Counted from the stretch's first letter, positions 53,217-62,727 are shown. The stretch is DNA of 64,000 bases from Pseudomonadota bacterium (GCA_018822545.1 JAHJKA010000068.1:39299-103298); one strand, 5' to 3'. Program-made: numbers and translations. Notes: generated from the sequence alone by a model not told the origin.

Positions 53217-54446
53217 ATGCAAAAACCAGGTTATTACGGACAGTGGGGCGGCGCCTTTATTCCCGAGGTTCTCTTTGAGACCTTTCAGGAACTTAATGCC
53301 GCCTTTACTGCTGCCAAGGCAGACCCCTCCTTCTGGCAGGAATATGTGGATCTCATGGCCACCTATTCCTGTCGCGCCACCCCCCTCACCCATGCGGCCA
53401 ACCTCTCCAAACATTTCGGCGGCGCCCAGATCTTCATCAAACGGGAAGACCTCAACCACACCGGGGCCCACAAGGCCAACAACGTCATGGGCCAGGGCCT
53501 GCTCGTCAAAAAAATGGGCAAAAAAAGGGTGATTGCCGAAACCGGCGCCGGCCAGCACGGCGTGGCAACCGCCACCATGGCCGCCAAATTCGGTTTAGAG
53601 TGTACCATTTACATGGGCGAAGAGGATGTCATGCGCCAGCGCCCCAATGTCTTCTGGATGGAAAAACTGGGGGCAACGGTTGTACCGGTGACCTCCGGCT
53701 CCAAGACCTTGAAGGATGCAATCAACGAGGCCTTCCGCGACTGGGTCACCCGCATGGATGACACCCATTACGTGATGGGCACGGTGTGCGGCCCCCACCC
53801 CTTTCCGGAGATGGTGGCCTGGTTCCAGTCCATTATCGGCAAAGAGGCCCACAAGCAGATCTTAAAGCAATTTGGTTCCTTGCCGGCCCGAGTCTACGCC
53901 TGTGTGGGCGGCGGCTCCAATGCCATGGGTATTTTCCAGGGTTTTCTCGATCATCCACAAGTGGAGCTCATCGGCGTTGAGGCCGGCGGCCATGGCATTG
54001 ATTCCGGCCAGCATGCCGCCCGCCTGGCTTCCAAGGATGCCTCCGCCGGAGTGGCCCAGGGCTATCACACCATGTTTCTCCAAAACAGTGACGGCCAGAT
54101 GATGGATACCCATTCCGTAGCTGCCGGGCTTGACTACGTTGGTGTTTCGCCCATCCTTACCGACCTCTGGGATCAAGGGCGCGTGCGTTTTGAAGCTGCC
54201 ACGGACAAAGAGGTTATGGCGGCCCTGGAGCTCACCATGAAACGCGAAGGAATCATTCCCGCTCTGGAGTCCAGCCACGCCTTTGTTCAGGCCTATAAAG
54301 AGGCCGGCGACATGAAAAAAGACGAGGCCCTTATCATCAATATGAGCGGTCGCGGCGACAAGGACATCTTCACCATCGCCCACGCCTTTAATGATCCGTC
54401 CTGGAAAGCGTTTATCATCAAAAAGGGAGCTGAATATGCAGCTTGA
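53217..54446 (+). CDS. trpB: Tryptophan synthase beta chain TrpB
   Basis: PLP-dependent subunit that joins indole and serine to make tryptophan. The start YYGQWGGAFIPEVL is canonical. The PLP Lys is in NHTGAHKANN, and the phosphate-binding loop is CVGGGSNAMG. The length of 409 residues is normal. The ribosome site before the ATG at 53217 is weak and overlaps one of the two direct repeats. Its end overlaps trpA by 11 nt, supporting a two-gene transcript. No other trp genes are in view. Confidence 0.97.
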   Translation: MQKPGYYGQWGGAFIPEVLFETFQELNAAFTAAKADPSFWQEYVDLMATYSCRATPLTHAANLSKHFGGAQIFIKREDLNHTGAHKANNVMGQGLLVKKMGKKRVIAETGAGQHGVATATMAAKFGLECTIYMGEEDVMRQRPNVFWMEKLGATVVPVTSGSKTLKDAINEAFRDWVTRMDDTHYVMGTVCGPHPFPEMVAWFQSIIGKEAHKQILKQFGSLPARVYACVGGGSNAMGIFQGFLDHPQVELIGVEAGGHGIDSGQHAARLASKDASAGVAQGYHTMFLQNSDGQMMDTHSVAAGLDYVGVSPILTDLWDQGRVRFEAATDKEVMAALELTMKREGIIPALESSHAFVQAYKEAGDMKKDEALIINMSGRGDKDIFTIAHAFNDPSWKAFIIKKGAEYAA

Positions 54447-55206
54447 ACAATTGATCCGGGCCGAACTTGCCAAGCCTGAAAAAGATATCCTGCTGATGAC
54501 CCATATCGTTCTCGGCTACCCCTCCCTGGAGGTTAACCGGGAGGTGATTCGGCAGATGGTGGAGAACGGCGTTGAGCTCATTGAGATGCAGATCCCCTTC
54601 TCCGAGCCCATGGCCGACGGCCCCACCATTGTCAGGGCCAACCAAGAGGCCCTTGAGGCAGGCACCACGGTTAAAGAGTGTCTGGCTTTTGCCGAAGAGA
54701 TGTGCCGGGAACATGCCACCAGTTTTTTGTTTATGACCTATTACAACATCCTCTACAAGTATGGCGTTGAGGCCTTCTTCAAGAAGGCCAAGGATGTAGG
54801 CATCAAGGGCTTCATTATTCCCGACCTGCCTCCTGAGGAGGGCGAGGAGTTCTGGCGGATGGCAGCTCAATATGATATCGCCCCCATCCTGATCTATGCC
54901 CCCACCTCAACCGAGGATCGAATGCGGAAACTGGCCGCAAGTGCCAAGGGTTTTATCTATTGCGTGGCCAGAAAAGGGGTCACCGGCACCCATACGGATT
55001 TTGACAGCTCCTTTAACGAGTACATGGCCCGCTGCCGCAAGAACACCACCCTGCCCCTGGCCGTCGGTTTTGGCATCAGCTGCCGCGATGACATAACCTT
55101 TCTCACCGGCAAGGCAGACATCGGCGTTATCGGCACGGCAACCATTAACCTGGTGGACCAGAAGGGCCCTGAAGCGGTGGGACCTTTCATCGCCGGCCTA
55201 CGTTAG
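54436..55206 (+). CDS. trpA: Tryptophan synthase alpha chain TrpA
   Basis: TIM-barrel subunit that cleaves indole-3-glycerol phosphate to indole and passes it to TrpB through a tunnel. The catalytic Glu and Asp are in ELIEMQIPFSEPMADGP. YGVEAFFKKAKDVGIKGFI and the phosphate loop GFGIS are also visible. The ATG at 54436 has GGGAG upstream and overlaps the trpB end; a longer frame from 54391 is not needed. At 256 residues it is of normal size. Confidence 0.95.
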   Translation: MQLEQLIRAELAKPEKDILLMTHIVLGYPSLEVNREVIRQMVENGVELIEMQIPFSEPMADGPTIVRANQEALEAGTTVKECLAFAEEMCREHATSFLFMTYYNILYKYGVEAFFKKAKDVGIKGFIIPDLPPEEGEEFWRMAAQYDIAPILIYAPTSTEDRMRKLAASAKGFIYCVARKGVTGTHTDFDSSFNEYMARCRKNTTLPLAVGFGISCRDDITFLTGKADIGVIGTATINLVDQKGPEAVGPFIAGLR

Positions 55207-55646
55207 AAGAGTCCTTAGGATCAAGGCCCAGGGAGATAGGCTTTCATGTTCCCGGTTGCCGGTTTGTGGAAATACTCTTTGTAATAATGACAACATCCAT
55301 GAACCGGAAACTGTAAACCGGAAACTTCTCGCAAGAATATAATACAACGGAGCTTATCCGTGGCGGAGTATTGATGAGCGGTTTTATTTTCCGGAAAATC
55401 AGAATAAACAGGGGGCACTAACCGAAATCAGGCCTCATTTCGATATAAATAATTGTTTTTACGAATTATTTTTTTTCCCCTTTGAGACTTGCATCTTTCG
55501 TTTTGTCTGTGGTAAAAGCATCTTGTAAAAAAATGGCGATGATTCGTCTTGCTTAGTTGTAACGAATCATTTGCCATTTTTTTTATTTTGTCGATGGGGG
55601 TAGGCCAGGAAACTGGTCAGCAAAAGGGTTTGCAGGCGTATCCTGC
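55207..55646. other. Gap after trpA
   Basis: 440 bases. The distal part holds a strong stem-loop (55527-55584). The proximal part contains AACCGGAAACTG (55302-55313) and an 11-mer near-copy (55316-55326), the same motif as in the inverted repeat upstream of avcD. A minus-strand frame at 55221-55418 is not convincing. The DHH gene promoter should lie after the terminator. Confidence 0.4.
55527..55584. terminator. Stem-loop with flanking A and T runs
   Basis: AAAAAATGGC-G-ATGATTCGT pairs with ACGAATCAT-TTGCCATTTTTT with one bulge, about 19 bp in all, with a 14-nt loop and T-run on the right, A-run on the left. It can work in both directions and probably ends the trpBA transcript. Confidence 0.75.
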
Positions 55647-56678
55647 ATGGTGAATGTATTGACTGAAGTAATAAGTTCCAACGAATTCAAAAAAAATCAT
55701 CAAGGCATTAAGAAAACTGCCAAAGATCGCCTGCATGATTTTTGGGATATCTTCGCCAAAGAAGATAGTGTTCTCATCGTTATATCCGCCGATCCTGATT
55801 CCCTGGCCAGTGCTATGGCTGCGCGCCGTCTCTTGCGCTTTAGGACCAAGAAAGTCTCTATTGTTTACCCTAACGAAATTAGGCGGTTAAGCAATATTGC
55901 CATGATGGATCTCCTCAAGATCCAGGCTGAGCGCGTAAAGTCTATCAACAAAAATGAATACACGAAATTCATTGTCCTTGACTCCCAGCCGTCCCATAAT
56001 CCTTCTTTTGAGGACATCACTTTTGATGCGATCATTGATCACCACCCGATCACCGGCGATTGGCGCGCCACCCTTGTCGATATCCGACCCGACTATGGCG
56101 CAACCGCCTCCATGATGGTGGAATATCTGCGCGCCGCTGGGATCAAACCGTCGGTTTCCCTGGCCACCGCTCTCTTTTATGCCATCAAGGTGGACACCCA
56201 TAATTTTGAAAAAAAGGCGAAGCTTGCCGATGCCATCTCGTTTCGCTATCTCTTTAATATTGCCAACCAGAACCTGGTGCGTAAAATCGAGCTTTCCGAA
56301 TTACGCCTTTCTGAGTTAAACTATTTCAAGACCGCCTTCGAGACCATGAAGGTCAGCAACAATAGACTCTATGCCCATGTCGGCCGAGTTTTCAATCCAG
56401 ACATCCTGGTTATTATTGCAGATTTCCTCAACCGTGTTCATCAGGTTTCCTGGGTATTTATCTCCGGCATCCATGGCGAGCGCCTGGTGGTCATCTTCCG
56501 CTGTGACGGCTATCGTAAGAATGCCGGTGTGCTGGCCAAAAAAGCCTTTGGCGAGATTGGCTCCGCTGGAGGTCATCGCGAGGCAGCACGGGCTGAGGTT
56601 CCCCTCAAAAACCTCGACAAGCAGGACCAGGATTTTACCACCCAGATTCTTAGAAGGCTTACCCGGCGTCACCTGTAG
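55647..56678 (+). CDS. DHH-family phosphoesterase
   Basis: 343-residue member of the DHH/DHHA1 superfamily (nanoRNase or c-di-nucleotide hydrolase type). The metal-site motifs are SADPDSLAS, VLDSQP, AIIDHHP and PDYGATASMMVEY. The C-terminal DHHA1 glycine motif is SAGGHREAA. The first motif lacks the usual His of HxxPDxD, so activity or substrate may differ from NrnA. An N-terminal about 40-residue helical extension precedes the domain. It is soluble. It lies upstream of the glgC-like pair without overlap. Confidence 0.88.
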   Translation: MVNVLTEVISSNEFKKNHQGIKKTAKDRLHDFWDIFAKEDSVLIVISADPDSLASAMAARRLLRFRTKKVSIVYPNEIRRLSNIAMMDLLKIQAERVKSINKNEYTKFIVLDSQPSHNPSFEDITFDAIIDHHPITGDWRATLVDIRPDYGATASMMVEYLRAAGIKPSVSLATALFYAIKVDTHNFEKKAKLADAISFRYLFNIANQNLVRKIELSELRLSELNYFKTAFETMKVSNNRLYAHVGRVFNPDILVIIADFLNRVHQVSWVFISGIHGERLVVIFRCDGYRKNAGVLAKKAFGEIGSAGGHREAARAEVPLKNLDKQDQDFTTQILRRLTRRHL

Positions 56679-56761
56679 TAAAGGCATAGATACAGCAAGC
56701 CAGGCAATGCTCTTTTGTCGGTTTTGTTTTTTTTCTTTCCTTTTTTTAACCAGAGGTGTTC

Positions 56762-58021
56762 ATGAAACTGAAGCCACGGACTCTTGCCATGATCTTAGCC
56801 GGTGGCAGGGTTGATGAACTGAACGTTCTCACCCATTATCGGCCAAAATCAGCAGTTCCCTTTGGCGGTTTTGCCAGGGTTATCGATTTCCCCTTAAGCA
56901 ACCTGATGAACTCCGGGCTGGAACAGGTTGCCATTCTCAGCCAATATCGCAGCTTTTCCCTCATTAATCATATCGGCATCGGCGCCGCCTGGGACATGAT
57001 CGGTAAATATCGTGGCGTTTCCATCCTGCCGCCCTCCACTGGCTATGGCAACACCTCCTGGTACAAGGGCTCTGCCGACGCCGTTTTTCAGAATTCCGAC
57101 TTTATCGAGCATCACGACCCAGACGAGGTACTCATTCTCTCCGGCGACCATATTTATAATATGGATTATAGGGACATGATCGCCTATCACCGCGAGAAAC
57201 AGGCAGATGTGACCATTGCCTGCCTTAAGGTCCCTTTTGACAAATGCAAGCGCTTCGGTGTTGCCGATATCGACGATGAGGATGCTGATCGTGGCGGCCG
57301 CATTCTGCAATATGCGGAAAAACCCGTTGATCCCACCTTCAACTGGGTCTCCATGACTATTTTCTGCTTTAAGCCTAAGGTGCTACATGAGGTCCTCACC
57401 GCCAATGCCAGGGAGGATGAATCCTTTGAATTCGGCCGCGACATTATCCCGCGCATGATGACTGAAAAACGCAAAATATATGGCTATAAGTTCCATGATT
57501 ACTGGGGCTACAGTCGAACCATTGCTGAATATTGGCAGACCAACATGGATCTTCTGGGACCCGACCCAAAAATAAAACTTGAGCAGTATGGCATTCGCAC
57601 CAATCTTGAACACCGTGACATCCGTGCCTGTCAGCCCTTGAAGGTAGGAAGCCAGGCCAGAATTGAAGACAGCCTTATTTATAATGGTTGTATCATTGAC
57701 GGTGCGGTGGAGCACTCCATCATCTTTCCCGGTGTCCATGTCAAAAAAGGCGCCGTTGTCAAAGACTCCATTCTTTTTTTTAATAATGTCGTGGGCCGCG
57801 ATTCACGCATTGAGAAAATCATCAGCGATGTCAATGTCACCATGGGCAACGACGTGCAGATCGGCAAGTGTGGCGGCGTAGGCGGAGAGAATGTCACCGT
57901 CTTGGGTTGGAATAATTATTTCCCTGATGAAATCATTATTGGCGACAACTGCACGATCTATCCCAATGTTGCCCAGACCAAACTTGACAGACATATTGCC
58001 TCCGGCGAGGTGGTACGATGA
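56762..58021 (+). CDS. ADP-glucose pyrophosphorylase-like protein, N-loop variant
   Basis: 419-residue GlgC-family protein: nucleotidyltransferase domain followed by a left-handed beta-helix. The family's GGxGxRL nucleotide loop is altered to AGGRVDEL, whereas YRPKSAVPFGG, LSGDHIYNMDY and the EKP motif (YAEKPVDP) are kept. A regulatory or GlgD-like role is possible, with the downstream paralogue as the catalytic partner. The frame starts at a GTG (56756); the ATG at 56762 is preferred. Its stop overlaps the next ATG (ATGA). Confidence 0.85.
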   Translation: MKLKPRTLAMILAGGRVDELNVLTHYRPKSAVPFGGFARVIDFPLSNLMNSGLEQVAILSQYRSFSLINHIGIGAAWDMIGKYRGVSILPPSTGYGNTSWYKGSADAVFQNSDFIEHHDPDEVLILSGDHIYNMDYRDMIAYHREKQADVTIACLKVPFDKCKRFGVADIDDEDADRGGRILQYAEKPVDPTFNWVSMTIFCFKPKVLHEVLTANAREDESFEFGRDIIPRMMTEKRKIYGYKFHDYWGYSRTIAEYWQTNMDLLGPDPKIKLEQYGIRTNLEHRDIRACQPLKVGSQARIEDSLIYNGCIIDGAVEHSIIFPGVHVKKGAVVKDSILFFNNVVGRDSRIEKIISDVNVTMGNDVQIGKCGGVGGENVTVLGWNNYFPDEIIIGDNCTIYPNVAQTKLDRHIASGEVVR

Positions 58022-59286
58022 CAGGCAACGACAAAACACTGGTACTCCTGCTTGCCGGTGGTGCAGGCAGTCGCTTAAACAACCTGGTGCAGACACGGGC
58101 AAAACCCGCAGTCCCCTTTGGCGGCATCTACCGGATTATTGACTTCAGCCTCTCCAACGTCATGAACTCAGGTCTTTCGCAGATCGGCGTTCTGACCCAG
58201 TATAAACCACTGAGCCTTATGCGCCACCTGGGTGGCGGTGAAGCCTGGGACTTTATCGGTCGGAGCCGCGGCATCAAGATTCTACCGCCACGCACCGGCT
58301 CCCATGATTCAGACTGGTATAAAGGCACCGCAGATGCGGTACGCCAGAATATCGATTTCATCAAGGCCCATCCTTCTAAAGAGGTCGTTATCCTCTCAGG
58401 CGATCACATCTACCGCATGGATCTTGATGACATGCTGGCCTTTCACCGCCGAAAAAAAGCTGATGTCACTGTGGCCATGATGGTGGTGCCGCAAGAGGAT
58501 ATCCATCAGTTTGGGGCGGGGATCACCAATGAGGACGGCCGGATCGTCGAGTGGGAAGAAAAACCTAAGGTGCCCCGCACCAATCTGGCATCCATGGGTA
58601 TCTATGTCTTTGATACCGAATACCTGCTCAATCTCCTCGCTGAAGACCGCGATGAAGTCGACTTTGGCATGCACCTCATTCCCAAAGCCATTGAGCGCGA
58701 TGACGTCTTTGCCTACCCTTTTCATGATTACTGGCGTGATGTGGGAACCATCCAGTCATACTGGCAGGCCAACATGGACATCTTGGATGATAATTCAGGA
58801 ATCTCCCCGGAAAGCTGGGGAATCAGACCAAATATTGAGTCAAGCGTCAACACCAGCGCCGACAGGCCACCCACCCGTTTCCTAGGTGGCTGCAAGGTTC
58901 AGAGCTCCATGATCTCCGCGGGTTGTGTCATTGAAGGCGAGGTATACAACTCAGTTCTCTCCCCCGGTGTCAAAGTGGCAAAAGGAGCAACGGTCCGAAA
59001 CTCCATTCTTTTTCATGATGTGACCGTGGCGCAAAATGCCATTGTCGATCTCGCCATCCTTGACAAGCGGGTGCAGGTGGGAAAAGGAGCGACCGTGGGC
59101 TGTGGCAAGGATAAGAACACCCCAAACAAAAAATTCCCGTCCCATCTCTACACCGGTATTACCCTGGTGGGCAAAGACGCTACTATCCCATCCCACACAA
59201 AAATCGGCCGCAACTGTATTATCGAGCCGTGGAGGCGCATGGAAAACTTCCCTTCCGCCAACATCCCATCTGGAGAAACTGTGTAA
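58018..59286 (+). CDS. glgC: Glucose-1-phosphate adenylyltransferase GlgC
   Basis: Makes ADP-glucose for glycogen synthesis. The full nucleotide loop LLLAGGAGSRLNNL is present, with RAKPAVPFGG, WYKGTADAVRQN, LSGDHIYRMD and VEWEEKPKVPR, and a C-terminal beta-helix with YNSVLSPGVKV. The length of 422 residues is normal. It overlaps the upstream paralogue by 4 nt and is therefore co-translated with it, which suggests a hetero-oligomer or functional pair. No synthase or branching enzyme is nearby. Confidence 0.93.
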   Translation: MTGNDKTLVLLLAGGAGSRLNNLVQTRAKPAVPFGGIYRIIDFSLSNVMNSGLSQIGVLTQYKPLSLMRHLGGGEAWDFIGRSRGIKILPPRTGSHDSDWYKGTADAVRQNIDFIKAHPSKEVVILSGDHIYRMDLDDMLAFHRRKKADVTVAMMVVPQEDIHQFGAGITNEDGRIVEWEEKPKVPRTNLASMGIYVFDTEYLLNLLAEDRDEVDFGMHLIPKAIERDDVFAYPFHDYWRDVGTIQSYWQANMDILDDNSGISPESWGIRPNIESSVNTSADRPPTRFLGGCKVQSSMISAGCVIEGEVYNSVLSPGVKVAKGATVRNSILFHDVTVAQNAIVDLAILDKRVQVGKGATVGCGKDKNTPNKKFPSHLYTGITLVGKDATIPSHTKIGRNCIIEPWRRMENFPSANIPSGETV

Positions 59287-59316
59287 CTGTGCCTTATACT
59301 TTTAGTACCAAAAGAA

Positions 59317-59781
59317 CTACATGACGCGGACAAAGACGAGAGCCAGGGAGAAGGCCGTCAGAATGAGATAGCCCAGAATTTTCTGCTTATAGGGATAGTT
59401 GAAATCGAAGAGATAAAGGGCGCAGGCGGCAGCGACAACGCCAAAAAAGGGGGCAATGGCCACCACCCCCAGATCAAGCCAGGCATTTTTCAATAAAACC
59501 CAGGAAAAATAGAGGGCCCCAAACGCAACCAGACTGACCCCGAACAGGCTGATCTCTAAAAGCAATCTGGCCAATGGCAGCATCAGGGAGTAGGCATTCA
59601 TCTGGGCCATGACCAGCGAGATCAGAACCAACACGCAACTGCCGATTAAGGCCTGCACACAAATTCCTACCTGGGCATCGACCAAATAGCTGGCAGACAC
59701 CTCATACCAACCTGCCACATCAATATTATAGGCGGCACTAAACCCCAAAGTAACGCCAAGTATCACGAGATGAATGAACAT
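59317..59781 (-). CDS. Small membrane protein, unknown
   Basis: 154-residue protein with about four hydrophobic helices (MFIHLVILGVTLGFSAAYN, LIGSCVLVLISLVMAQM and two more near 80-150). No family recognised. The frame extends to a TTG at 59859, which would overlap the PII-like gene; the ATG at 59781 is preferred. It lies 31 nt after the PII-like gene and is probably controlled with it, perhaps as its membrane target, as AmtB is for classical PII. That link is inference. Confidence 0.7.
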   Translation of the reverse strand: MFIHLVILGVTLGFSAAYNIDVAGWYEVSASYLVDAQVGICVQALIGSCVLVLISLVMAQMNAYSLMLPLARLLLEISLFGVSLVAFGALYFSWVLLKNAWLDLGVVAIAPFFGVVAAACALYLFDFNYPYKQKILGYLILTAFSLALVFVRVM

Positions 59782-59812
59782 GTTTTTTATCAGCTCTTTC
59801 GTAAGGTGATCG

Positions 59813-60127
59813 TCAGGGCAAAAAGCCAATGGCACGATCAATCTTATGGAGGAATGCAAAACCAGTACCTTGTTCCGTTAGGCGGGCTGTCTGCTGGACT
59901 GCTTCAAAGACGGCATCAGTCTGATCTTGCCGGGTGATAATAAGGATGACCTCTTTCTCCGGTTTGACAAACCGACCAAGAAAACCCATCCGCTCTCTAA
60001 CGCCACGCCCCCGACCAAAATAGATTGTCGCACCTTCTGCCCCGGCATCCAAAGCTGCATCCACCACCTTATCAGCCTCGCCCCGTTGAACGACACAGGT
60101 TATCAAACTCGGTTTTTCTTCACTCAT
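59813..60127 (-). CDS. PII-like nitrogen-regulatory family protein
   Basis: 104-residue protein of the PII superfamily (ferredoxin-like fold): ITCVVQRGEADKVVDAALDAG, then GATIYFGRGRGVRERMGF in the T-loop region and EKEVILIITRQDQTDAVFEA. The Tyr of classical PII that is uridylylated is not seen. Such proteins bind ATP/ADP or other nucleotides and control a neighbouring membrane protein. The adjacent 154-residue membrane protein is the candidate partner. Confidence 0.85.
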   Translation of the reverse strand: MSEEKPSLITCVVQRGEADKVVDAALDAGAEGATIYFGRGRGVRERMGFLGRFVKPEKEVILIITRQDQTDAVFEAVQQTARLTEQGTGFAFLHKIDRAIGFLP

Positions 60128-60460
60128 TGCAGCCGACTCTCCATAATTCCAACATGATGAATCAAATAAAATATCTCGAGCGCTTCAAAAAACGCCCGGA
60201 CGAAATAAGGCCGACGACCTCTAGCTGTTCAAGAAATGCGCACAGCCCATGGTCAGATGGTTTACAAATGCCTGACAGTCATGCCTTAAACCACACAATC
60301 CTTTTCAATCATACAAATCGGCAAATCGGAAAAGCAAGGGAAAGATAAGAAACCATATTCTTGGCAGAAGTGGCGAAAGAAAGACATCCGCCAGATAACA
60401 ACTATTTACAGTTCAAAAGGTCCAAAAAGAGATTTCAGGGTGTGACATTTTTCACGAACA
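60128..60460. other. Gap between PII-like and lipoprotein genes
   Basis: 333 bases with both flanking genes on the minus strand. It should contain the PII-like gene promoter. I see no reliable hairpin, repeat or coding frame; a plus-strand frame ending at 60348 has no support. Confidence 0.35.
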
Positions 60461-61018
60461 TCATCTCAAGGAGCGGCGTTTTCTTTCCACGCTTAATTCC
60501 AACCTTGTCAAGGTATCTAAGGTTTCACGCAGTTTGACAAGTTCTTGTCGCTGGGTGGCATTCTGATCCTTGATCCGGGCCACTGTACTTTCGAGAGCGG
60601 CAATATCATTCGTAACCCTTTGCTCCTCGTCTTCAAGGTGGTTCAAGAGCTCAAGCCAACTTGTTATTTCCAGATTGCTGGTAAGATCAGGCCAGATCGT
60701 GGTTGCCTGGGTTAATTCAACATAGCCCGTATGATAATCTTTTCTTGGATTGTCCTGGGCAAGAAAAAGAGTGGCAAGATGAAGATGGGCCTCAGCCTTT
60801 TTTTGAGGATCAGCCGTCACTTCAAGCATTGTCTGCCACTTCTTCGTTTCATGCTGATAAAAGGCTGCGTCCTTAGCGCCATTGACAAACGGCATACCTC
60901 CCTCAGTAGATAACAGGCTGCTCTTATTTGTCTTTCCAGCAAAACAGCCACTCAGAGAGAAAATAACAGCCAGCGCCAAAACAAGGGGGTAGACCGTGCT
61001 CTGTAAGAAAACCATCAT
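60461..61018 (-). CDS. Predicted lipoprotein with coiled-coil C-terminus
   Basis: 185-residue lipoprotein: a signal peptide with lipobox LSGC (Cys at about 25), then a helical region (KKAEAHLHLATLFLAQDN) that resembles a single tetratricopeptide-type repeat, and a C-terminal coiled coil (about 125-180, ending SVERKRRSLR). No enzymatic domain. It follows the diguanylate cyclase gene by 66 nt on the same strand, so it may be part of the same signalling unit; no known family matches. Confidence 0.75.
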   Translation of the reverse strand: MMVFLQSTVYPLVLALAVIFSLSGCFAGKTNKSSLLSTEGGMPFVNGAKDAAFYQHETKKWQTMLEVTADPQKKAEAHLHLATLFLAQDNPRKDYHTGYVELTQATTIWPDLTSNLEITSWLELLNHLEDEEQRVTNDIAALESTVARIKDQNATQRQELVKLRETLDTLTRLELSVERKRRSLR

Positions 61019-61083
61019 CAGGAAACAACCTCTATAAATAGCAACTGCTCAAGAAAAATAATCAACGTAAAAGAGCCCATAAA

Positions 61084-62520
61084 TCAAGCCACAAGACGGG
61101 TATCAACCACTATGGCACTGCCTTTTTTCTTCTTGGCTGCTTTTTTCACATCAGCAACGATCTCTCCGACTTGCAAGTGACCTGACAATGGACGTTTTTC
61201 ATTGGTAACTACGGCCACAGAAAGGCTGGCGACAGGAAATGTCATCAAAACCCCCTGTCTGTTTTCAGTCTCTATAAAACCCGTGTCACGATCATTCTTG
61301 TCGTAGAATTTCAGTATGTCATGATCAAAACGGGCGAGAATCTCCTCGCAGAGAGGCCGGAATCTATAATGTTTACAAAGCAACACAAAATCATCACCAC
61401 CGATGTGGCCGACAAAATCATCCTTTGCGCCTTGTTCCTGCACCACAGTCTTAATAATATTCGCTGCCGCTTCAATAACCCTGTTGCCCCTGGAATACCC
61501 ATAACAATCATTAAAGGCCTTAAATGAATCGATATCAAAGAGACAAAAAGAAAGGGCGCCACCCTGAGCGAGGATGGCATCAACGGCCCGATCGATACTT
61601 ATCCCGCCCGGCAGGCCAGTAAGAGGACTGGCATCCCGACAGGCAGTTTCCAGGACCTTGAGGCGGTTGCCCATATGGCGAAATGCCTGGGCAAGATCGC
61701 CAAGCTCATCGGTATTTTTGACATCAGGATCATACTCGAAATTACCGGCTGCCATTTCCTCTGTGGCCTTTTGCAGTTTGCGAATAGTGCGGGCAATATT
61801 GCGGGTAACGACAAAGGCGGCAAGCATCGACACCACAAGGCCAATCCAGCACACCATGACAGCGGCATTAAAGGCATTTTTACCCATGGCGGCCGACATC
61901 ATTGCTTTGTCCAGTTGATCCTGACGGGCAATCTCTTTGATCTGTTGGATATGCTTCAGCACCTCATCCTGCCTGAGGCGCAAAAGCTGATCAACGGTGT
62001 TTTTGTCGTTGGGATTCGCAGTGGATACAATAAAATAGTCCTTGAGAAACTGATGGTAGATCTTCTGTTTTTCAAGGAGGAGCGTGGCCGGAACTTCGCG
62101 ATCTTCAGGGAGAAAAGCAATCGAAGAAAGGCGTGTCTGAAAATCATCCTGCCGCTGCCTAAATATTTCCAGAGTTTCGGCATCCTTCAAAATTGCATAC
62201 CGCTTGGCATACAACTCCAGCTCTACAATATCATCCGTCATCTGATCAGCGATATTCATCAGAGGTATGTCTGTTTCAACAATGGAGCTGTTAAGCTGAT
62301 TCAAGGTGGTAAAGCTCATGAGCCCAAGAATGGCAAAAATGGCCAGGAGAAAACAAAGGGGAAGATAGCCGAGGAGAAGTTTACGGACGATATTAAGTCG
62401 AAAAAAATAATCGCTGATCCGCCCACGATATTCCTTCAACTTTTGAGATAAAGACTGTGGTGCGTCGCCAGATTTTTCATCAAGCTTTACCGACATTTCT
62501 TCCACCATCAAAAAATCCAT
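61084..62520 (-). CDS. Membrane diguanylate-cyclase-like protein with GGDDF variant
   Basis: 478 residues. An N-terminal membrane helix (about 47-67) is followed by a four-helix-bundle-type periplasmic sensor, a second membrane helix (about 218-240), a HAMP region and a C-terminal GGDEF-type domain. The signature reads GGDDF instead of GG(D/E)EF, and the substrate region FDIDSFKAFNDCYGYSRGNRV is retained. The Glu to Asp change may lower or abolish cyclase activity. The final Lys-rich stretch KKAAKKKKGSA is unusual. ATG at 62520 with AAGGCGGG upstream. Confidence 0.88.
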   Translation of the reverse strand: MDFLMVEEMSVKLDEKSGDAPQSLSQKLKEYRGRISDYFFRLNIVRKLLLGYLPLCFLLAIFAILGLMSFTTLNQLNSSIVETDIPLMNIADQMTDDIVELELYAKRYAILKDAETLEIFRQRQDDFQTRLSSIAFLPEDREVPATLLLEKQKIYHQFLKDYFIVSTANPNDKNTVDQLLRLRQDEVLKHIQQIKEIARQDQLDKAMMSAAMGKNAFNAAVMVCWIGLVVSMLAAFVVTRNIARTIRKLQKATEEMAAGNFEYDPDVKNTDELGDLAQAFRHMGNRLKVLETACRDASPLTGLPGGISIDRAVDAILAQGGALSFCLFDIDSFKAFNDCYGYSRGNRVIEAAANIIKTVVQEQGAKDDFVGHIGGDDFVLLCKHYRFRPLCEEILARFDHDILKFYDKNDRDTGFIETENRQGVLMTFPVASLSVAVVTNEKRPLSGHLQVGEIVADVKKAAKKKKGSAIVVDTRLVA

Positions 62521-62603
62521 TTACCCGCCTTGGCAGGCCACTTCTGACGAGGAAACAAACCCTTAGAAGAAGCCACTTGATCCTATAACACTTATGAAAA
62601 ATT

Positions 62604-62623
62604 ACAGGTTTACCCTAACCTGT
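62604..62623 (-). terminator. Candidate terminator after the RACo-like gene
   Basis: ACAGGTT / AACCTGT (62604-62610 / 62617-62623), a 7-bp stem with 6-nt loop, is followed on the minus strand by AATTTTTC. It lies about 105 nt downstream of the stop of the gene at 62728. The stem is short. Confidence 0.45.
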
Positions 62624-62727
62624 TTCCTCCTCTTTTCAAATGTTTTTTTTAACAAAAAAAACACATGAGCAACCACATATTGTGCACTTGCCCATCTCCC
62701 CGTGCTATTGGCGGTGCAGATGTTTTT

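Noticed and set aside
62641..62665. A/T-only hairpin TGTTTTTTTT / AAAAAAAACA
   Set aside because: Low complexity and too unstable to call as a terminator.
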